DNA from: an uncultured Parolsenella sp.
GTDB taxonomy: Bacteria; Actinomycetota; Coriobacteriia; Coriobacteriales; Atopobiaceae
NCBI RefSeq assembly: GCF_934660935.1
Contig: NZ_CAKUIH010000002.1
Coordinates: 124,001 to 188,000, forward strand
Direction of reading: 5' to 3'
Length of the DNA: 64,000 nt
Within the stretch, counting starts at the first letter, position 1; every line of letters starts with the position of its first letter. A program made the position numbers and the translations under genes. The notes below the pieces were generated by a model that was given only the letters and a program-made list of their open reading frames with translations, searched no databases and was not told where the DNA came from. Shown one piece after another: positions 59,817 to 64,000 of this stretch.

Positions 59817-61202
59817 ATGGCTAAGCAGCTCGATTACGACCTCATCAAGAAGACCGCTGAGGACTACGGCAAGGACATGACCGCGTTCCTTCGCGCCATG
59901 ATCAGCCACCCGTCCGAGTCCTGCGAGGAGGGCGAGGTCGTCGCCTGCATCAAGGCCGAGATGGAGAAGCTCGGTTTCGACGAGGTCAAGGTCGACGGCC
60001 TTGGCAACGTCATGGGCTTTATGGGCGACGGCGACAAGATCATCGCCATCGACTCCCACATCGACACCGTTGGCATCGGCAACATCGAGAACTGGGACTT
60101 CGACCCGTACAAGGGTTTCGAGGACGACGAGCTGATCGGCGGCCGTGGTGGCTCCGACCAGGAGGGTGGCATGGCCTCCGCCACCTACGCTGCCAAGATG
60201 ATGAAGGACCTCGACCTCATCCCCGAGGGCTACAAGGTCATGGTCGTCGGCACCGTCCAGGAAGAGGACTGCGACGGCATGTGCTGGCAGTACATCTACA
60301 ACGTTGACGGCATCAAGCCCGAGTTCGTCATCTCCACCGAGCCCACCGACGGCGGCATCTACCGTGGTCACCGCGGCCGCATGGAGATCCGCGTCGACGT
60401 TCACGGCACCTCCTGCCACGGCTCTGCCCCCGACCGCGGCGACAACGCCATCTACAAGATGGCCGACATCATCGCCGACGTCCGCAAGCTCAACAACAAC
60501 GGCTGCGACGAGTCGACCGACGTCAAGGGCCTCGTGAAGATGCTCGACCCGAAGTACAACCCGGATCACTACGAGGACGCCCGCTTCCTCGGCCGCGGCA
60601 CCTGCACCGTCTCCCAGATCTTCTACACTTCTCCGTCCCGCTGCGCCGTCGCCGACTCCTGCGCTATCTCCATCGACCGCCGCATGACCGCCGGCGAGAC
60701 CTACAAGTCCTGCCTGGAGGAGGTTGAGAACCTCCCGGCCGTCAAGAAGTACGGCGAGGACGTCAAGGTCTCCATGTACATGTATGACCGTCCGTCCTGG
60801 ACCGGCGAGGTCTACGAGACCGAGGCCTACTTCCCGACGTGGATCAACAAGGAGACCGCTCCGCACGTCAAGGCCCTCGTCGACGCCCACAAGGCCCTCT
60901 TCGGCGATGAGCGCATCGGCTGCGAGAAGTCCATGGACAAGCGTGCCGGCCGCCCGCTGTGCGACAAGTGGACCTTCTCCACGAACTGCGTCTCCATCCA
61001 GGGCCGCTACGGCATCCCCTGCGTCGGCTTTGGTCCCGGCGCCGAGTCCCAGGCCCACGCTCCCAACGAGGTCACCTACAAGCAGGACCTCCCGACCTGC
61101 GCCGCCCTCTACGTCGCCGCTCTGAACCTCTACGAGCCCAGCGCCGAGATGGACAACGCCACCACCTACCGCGCCGAGCTCACCGACAACGACATCAAGT
61201 AG
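59817..61202 (+). CDS. ygeY: YgeY family selenium/purine-cluster M20 metallohydrolase
   Basis: A 461-residue M20-family dizinc hydrolase matching YgeY. Ligands visible: His and Asp in AIDSHIDTVG, the bridging Asp in GRGGSDQEGGMASATY, the catalytic Glu pair in VGTVQEEDCDGM, and later STEPTDGGIYRGHRGRMEI. C-terminal GFGPGAESQAHAPNE carries the last His. M20 enzymes hydrolyse amide or N-carbamoyl bonds; within this cluster a ureido/N-carbamoyl amino-acid intermediate is the likely substrate (inference). AAAGG precedes the ATG. Confidence 0.9.
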   Translation: MAKQLDYDLIKKTAEDYGKDMTAFLRAMISHPSESCEEGEVVACIKAEMEKLGFDEVKVDGLGNVMGFMGDGDKIIAIDSHIDTVGIGNIENWDFDPYKGFEDDELIGGRGGSDQEGGMASATYAAKMMKDLDLIPEGYKVMVVGTVQEEDCDGMCWQYIYNVDGIKPEFVISTEPTDGGIYRGHRGRMEIRVDVHGTSCHGSAPDRGDNAIYKMADIIADVRKLNNNGCDESTDVKGLVKMLDPKYNPDHYEDARFLGRGTCTVSQIFYTSPSRCAVADSCAISIDRRMTAGETYKSCLEEVENLPAVKKYGEDVKVSMYMYDRPSWTGEVYETEAYFPTWINKETAPHVKALVDAHKALFGDERIGCEKSMDKRAGRPLCDKWTFSTNCVSIQGRYGIPCVGFGPGAESQAHAPNEVTYKQDLPTCAALYVAALNLYEPSAEMDNATTYRAELTDNDIK

Positions 61203-61217
61203 CTCGACTCCGCGGAA

Positions 61218-61291
61218 ACCTGCAAAAGGGACAGTCCCTTTTTCAGGTCCCCCGTCACACGACAACTGACAAAGGGACAGTCCCTTTGTCA
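61218..61291 (+). repeat. Composite REP-like palindrome pair, copy 2
   Basis: ACCTGCAAAAGGGAC with GTCCCTTTTTCAGGT (61218-61248), then after 18 bases TGACAAAGGGAC (61267-61278) with its perfect complement (61280-61291). These are the two units of the copy at 58053-58110 in opposite order, equivalent to an inverted insertion. It lies between the ygeY stop and the ygeW start. Confidence 0.8.
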
Positions 61292-61335
61292 ACTCCCCAG
61301 CCATACACACGCAATTCGATCCGAGAGGACATAAC

Positions 61336-62535
61336 ATGAGCGAGATCAGCCAGTACACCGACATGCTTTCCGGCCTCGACTTCAAGGGCATGTACCAGAG
61401 CGACTTCCTGCACACCTGGGACAAGACCACCGACGAGCTCCGCGCCCTCTACGCGGTCGCCGCCGCCCTCCGCAACCTCCGCGAGCGCAACATCTCGTCC
61501 AAGATCTTCGACTCCGGCCTCGCCGTCTCCCTCTTCCGCGACAACTCCACGCGCACCCGCTTCTCCTTCTCCAAGGCCACGAACCTCCTCGGCCTCGAGC
61601 TCCAGGACCTCGACGAGAAGAAGTCCCAGATCGCCCACGGCGAGACCGTCCGCGAGACCGCCACGATGATCTCCTTCATGGCTGACGTCATCGGCATCCG
61701 CGACGACATGTATATCGGCAAGGGCGACGCCTACATGCAGGAGGTCTCCGACTCCGTGGCGCAGGCCTACGAGGATGGCGTCCTCGACCACCGTCCGACG
61801 CTCATCTCCCTCCAGTCCGACTCCGACCACCCGACGCAGTCCTCCGCCGACATGCTCTACCTCATCGAGGAGTTCGGCGGCCTTGAGAACCTCCGTGGCA
61901 AGAAGGTTGCCGTGACCTGGGCCTACTCGCCCTCCTACGGCAAGCCGCTGTCCTGCCCGCAGTCCCTCATCAGCCTGCTCCCGCGCTTCGGCATGGACGT
62001 CACCCTGGCTCACCCCGAGGGCTACGACCTCATGGGCGACCGCGTCGAGGCCGCCAAGAAGTACGCCTCTGAGAACGGCTGCACCTTCAACCAGGTCAAC
62101 ACCATGGAAGAGGCCTTCGAGGGCGCCGACATCGTGATCCCGAAGTCCTGGGCTCCCTACGCCGCCATGGAGCGCCGCACCAACCTCTACGCGGAGGGTG
62201 ACGACGCCGGCATCGCCGCGCTCGAGAAGGAGCTCCTCGCCCAGAACGCCACGCACAAGGATTGGTGCTCCACGACTGACCTCATGGCTAAGACCGCCAA
62301 CGGCCAGGACACCATCTTCATGCACCCGCTGCCCGCTGACATCTCCGGCGTCTCCTGCGAGCACGGCGAGGTCATGGCTGACGTCTTCGACATGCACCGC
62401 GTTGGCATGTACAAGGAGGCCTCCTACAAGCCCTACGCGATCGCCGCGATGATCTTCCTGCAGAAGGTCGCCAACCCGATCGAGACCCTTCAGGCTCTTG
62501 AGGCTGCCGCCACTCCCCGCTGGTACCAGGCCTAA
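61336..62535 (+). CDS. ygeW: Knotted carbamoyltransferase YgeW
   Basis: A 399-residue member of the aspartate/ornithine carbamoyltransferase superfamily, YgeW type. The carbamoyl-phosphate loop LFRDNSTRTRFSFSKATNLL contains S-T-R-T-R. DHPTQSSADMLYLIEEFGG matches the H-P-x-Q motif, and HPLPADISGVSCEHGEV is the H-P-L-P region of the YgeW branch. In this cluster it would act in the direction that yields carbamoyl phosphate for carbamate kinase; its exact substrate remains unsettled. GAGAGGA precedes the ATG. Confidence 0.92.
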   Translation: MSEISQYTDMLSGLDFKGMYQSDFLHTWDKTTDELRALYAVAAALRNLRERNISSKIFDSGLAVSLFRDNSTRTRFSFSKATNLLGLELQDLDEKKSQIAHGETVRETATMISFMADVIGIRDDMYIGKGDAYMQEVSDSVAQAYEDGVLDHRPTLISLQSDSDHPTQSSADMLYLIEEFGGLENLRGKKVAVTWAYSPSYGKPLSCPQSLISLLPRFGMDVTLAHPEGYDLMGDRVEAAKKYASENGCTFNQVNTMEEAFEGADIVIPKSWAPYAAMERRTNLYAEGDDAGIAALEKELLAQNATHKDWCSTTDLMAKTANGQDTIFMHPLPADISGVSCEHGEVMADVFDMHRVGMYKEASYKPYAIAAMIFLQKVANPIETLQALEAAATPRWYQA

Positions 62536-62547
62536 TGCCCCCCGCCG

Positions 62548-62578
62548 CCTGCGTCCGCGGTCTGAGCGCGGACGCAGG
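62548..62578. repeat. Perfect 12-bp inverted repeat after ygeW
   Basis: Bases 62548-62559 (CCTGCGTCCGCG) are exactly complementary to 62567-62578 around a seven-base loop. No T-run follows, so a factor-independent terminator is not supported; RNA stabilisation or protein binding is possible. Confidence 0.55.
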
Positions 62579-62652
62579 ACCGAGGCCTGCTACCTAGACA
62601 GAGCCGGTTCTCCGGCACTACCGCCGCCAATACCACTGACAGGCGAAGGTCC

Positions 62653-62690
62653 AGGGTCGCGCGTTTCGTTTCGGGCGAACGCGCGACCCT
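62653..62690. repeat. Perfect 13-bp inverted repeat before carbamate kinase gene
   Basis: AGGGTCGCGCGTT (62653-62665) and AACGCGCGACCCT (62678-62690) pair perfectly with a 12-base loop. It lies about 85 bases upstream of the carbamate kinase ATG. No T-run follows on + strand. Confidence 0.6.
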
Positions 62691-62776
62691 AGGGACAGCT
62701 TTATCAATTTTCAGGGCCGCGCAATCGTGCGCCCATATCTTGCAGGGCCGAGGCGCCCTCAAGGATCGGAGTCGAT

Positions 62777-63718
62777 ATGTCCAAGCGAATCGTCGTCGCC
62801 CTTGGCGGCAACGCTCTCGGCAACAATCTTCCTGAGCAGGCCGTCGCCGTCCGTGTGACCAGCCAGGCGATCGTGGATCTCATCGAGCAGGGCAACGAGG
62901 TCGTCGTTGTCCATGGCAACGGTCCCCAGGTCGGTATGATCGCCAACGCCATGACCGAGCTCACGCGCTCTAATCCGGAGAAGTACATCCCGTGCCCGCT
63001 TTCCGTCTGCGGTGCCATGAGCCAGGGCTATATCGGCTATGACCTGCAGAACGCACTGCGCGAGGAGATGGAGCGCCGCGGCATTGCCAAGGGCGTCGCC
63101 ACCGTCCTCACCCAGGTCGAGGTCGACCCGGAGGATCCCGCGTTCTCCAACCCGACCAAGCCCATCGGCTCCTTCATGACGAAGGAGGAGGCCGAGGTCC
63201 TTCACCGCGATCGCGACTATGACTTCATGGAGGACTCTGGCAGGGGTTATCGCCGTGTCGTCGCCTCTCCGAAGCCCAAGCGCATCGTCGAGCTCGACAC
63301 GATCACCTCGCTCGTCCAAGCGAACCACATCGTCATCGCCTGCGGTGGTGGCGGCATCCCGGTGCTTCCCACCGGTGACCACCACCTCAAGGGTGCCGCG
63401 GCTGTCATCGACAAGGACTTCGCCGCCGAGCTTCTCGCCGAGTCCCTCGACGCGGACTACCTCGTGATCCTCACCGCGGTCGAGAAGGTGGCCGTGCGCT
63501 TTGGCAAGCCCGACGAGCGCTGGCTCGACGAGCTCACGCCCGCCGAGGCCCACGAGCTTGCCGAGGCAGGCGAGTTTGGCAAGGGTTCGATGGAGCCCAA
63601 GGTCCTCGCGTGTGCGAAGTTCGCCGAGAGCAAGCCTGGCCGCTCCGCCCTCATCACGCTGCTCGAGAAGGCCAAGGACGGTCTTGCCGGCAATACCGGA
63701 ACCACCATCCGCGCCTAA
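62777..63718 (+). CDS. arcC: Carbamate kinase
   Basis: A 313-residue carbamate kinase, which makes ATP from carbamoyl phosphate and ADP, releasing ammonia and CO2. The N-terminal RIVVALGGNALGNNLPEQA, VVVHGNGPQVGMI, the subdomain with TQVEVDPEDPAFSNPTKPIG, VIACGGGGIPV, VIDKDFAAELLAESL and the closing KAKDGLAGNTGTTI are all typical. Its place after ygeW corresponds to yqeA of the E. coli cluster. An ATP-yielding role in the pathway is likely. Confidence 0.95.
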   Translation: MSKRIVVALGGNALGNNLPEQAVAVRVTSQAIVDLIEQGNEVVVVHGNGPQVGMIANAMTELTRSNPEKYIPCPLSVCGAMSQGYIGYDLQNALREEMERRGIAKGVATVLTQVEVDPEDPAFSNPTKPIGSFMTKEEAEVLHRDRDYDFMEDSGRGYRRVVASPKPKRIVELDTITSLVQANHIVIACGGGGIPVLPTGDHHLKGAAAVIDKDFAAELLAESLDADYLVILTAVEKVAVRFGKPDERWLDELTPAEAHELAEAGEFGKGSMEPKVLACAKFAESKPGRSALITLLEKAKDGLAGNTGTTIRA

Positions 63719-63729
63719 GAGCGAATGCC

Positions 63730-63769
63730 GCGTGCGTGGCCTCGGGGGAGGTCACGCACGCTTGCTTTT
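63730..63769 (+). terminator. Terminator after carbamate kinase
   Basis: GCGTGCGTGGCC (63730-63741) pairs with GGTCACGCACGC (63750-63761), one G·U, and is followed by TTGCTTTT. It ends the ygeX-arcC unit. Confidence 0.8.
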
Positions 63770-63833
63770 CGGAGACTTGCGCGCCCTCGCCTGCGGACCG
63801 TGGTTGTCCGTTTGCGAAAACAACGCGTGAACG

Positions 63834-63864
63834 CTGATTAATTGTCAGCTTCGTTTGGGATAAT
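63834..63864 (+). promoter_or_regulatory. Candidate promoter/operator of the regulator gene
   Basis: GATAAT (63859-63864) is a -10-like box eight bases before the ATG, and CTGATTAATTGTCAG (63834-63848) is an imperfect dyad just upstream that could be an autoregulatory site. No well-spaced -35. Confidence 0.35.
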
Positions 63865-63871
63865 GGGTGAC

Positions 63872-64000
63872 ATGAGACCAAGCGTAAGAACATACCTAGT
63901 TAATGACGAGGGCGAGCGCGTCTTCGGTCCCGGTCCCGCGGAGCTGCTGCGTCGCATCCGCGAGTGCGGGAGCCTCCGCGCCGCCTCGATATCCATGGGC
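63872..64000 (+). CDS. ModE/LysR-type winged-helix regulator, 5' fragment
   Basis: Only the first 43 residues lie in the window. They read MRPSVRTYLVNDEGERVFGP and continue GPAELLRRIRECGSLRAASI before SMG. This matches the N-terminal winged helix of ModE-like and LysR-like regulators (x-G-x-G-x-x-x-L-L-x-x-I-x-E-x-G-S-L-R-A-A-A). A ModE-like protein beside a purine/molybdo-hydroxylase-type cluster would fit control by molybdate, but the effector domain is outside the window. Confidence 0.7.
   Translation, partial: MRPSVRTYLVNDEGERVFGPGPAELLRRIRECGSLRAASISMG

Noticed and set aside
58053..61291. REP palindromes as a CRISPR array
   Set aside because: Only two composite copies 3 kb apart, palindromic and in opposite order; no spacers and no cas genes.
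1..64000. tRNA, rRNA or other structural RNA genes
   Set aside because: No cloverleaf with a GGTTC-type T-loop and CCA-ready acceptor stem, and no rRNA core sequence, was recognised by eye.

Overview
The window is a dense, GC-rich bacterial chromosome segment with short gaps and many overlapping start and stop codons. It most resembles an anaerobic Coriobacteriia actinomycete (Olsenella/Atopobium/Collinsella-like). The reasons are: a division and cell-wall cluster with SepF and FtsZ but no FtsA; an aroK–aroB-like–pepP–efp–asp23–nusB order; a mannose-type PTS with ManO; and a ygeX-ygeY-ygeW-carbamate kinase cluster typical of gut anaerobes. The taxonomic placement is inference from gene content. 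No rRNA, tRNA or CRISPR was seen.

Region 1 (1-5.8 kb): a minus-strand block of metabolic and repair genes (3-hydroxyacyl-CoA dehydrogenase, ArsC/Spx-like protein, nitroreductase, TatD nuclease, TcdA-like dehydratase), divergent from a DUF1846 gene. Region 2 (6-9.6 kb): pyrG, xerD and a 0.78 kb gene-free stretch holding a large foldback repeat. Region 3 (9.6-33.7 kb): the dcw cluster mraZ-rsmH-ftsL-ftsI-murF-mraY-murD-ftsW-murG-murC-murB-ftsQ-ftsZ, followed by the ylm-type genes pgeF, yggS, sepF, proC and yggT. A complete phosphate operon (pstS, a fused pstC-pstA, pstB, phoU) sits inside the ylm set, between pgeF and yggS, and is coupled to both by overlapping reading frames.

Region 4 (33.7-43.8 kb): an orphan Vsr endonuclease; a tight trio of calcineurin-like phosphatase, SGNH hydrolase and an ATP-grasp-related protein that seems to lack its catalytic core; a dGTPase-like HD protein; RarA; and a small regulatory operon (DUF948-like membrane protein, RsbW-like anti-sigma factor, SigB/SigF-type sigma factor, AI-2E family permease). 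Region 5 (44-58 kb): alaS-ruvX-mltG-yqeG, a small A24 prepilin peptidase, shikimate kinase, an AroB homologue without the AroB catalytic residues, and pepP. A mannose-family PTS operon (EIIAB, EIIC, EIID, ManO) then interrupts the pepP–efp neighbourhood, followed by efp, asp23, nusB and xseB.

Region 6 (58-64 kb): ygeX (2,3-diaminopropionate ammonia-lyase), ygeY (M20 hydrolase), ygeW (knotted carbamoyltransferase) and carbamate kinase, then the 5' end of a ModE/LysR-like regulator gene cut by the window edge. In other anaerobes these genes belong to a purine/urate-degradation cluster that ends in pyruvate, ammonia and ATP. A perfect 11-bp inverted repeat lies upstream of ygeX, and two REP-like composite repeats in opposite order flank ygeX-ygeY. 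This cluster, the repeats, the degenerate AroB- and RsbW-like proteins and the pst insertion are the parts most worth a second look.
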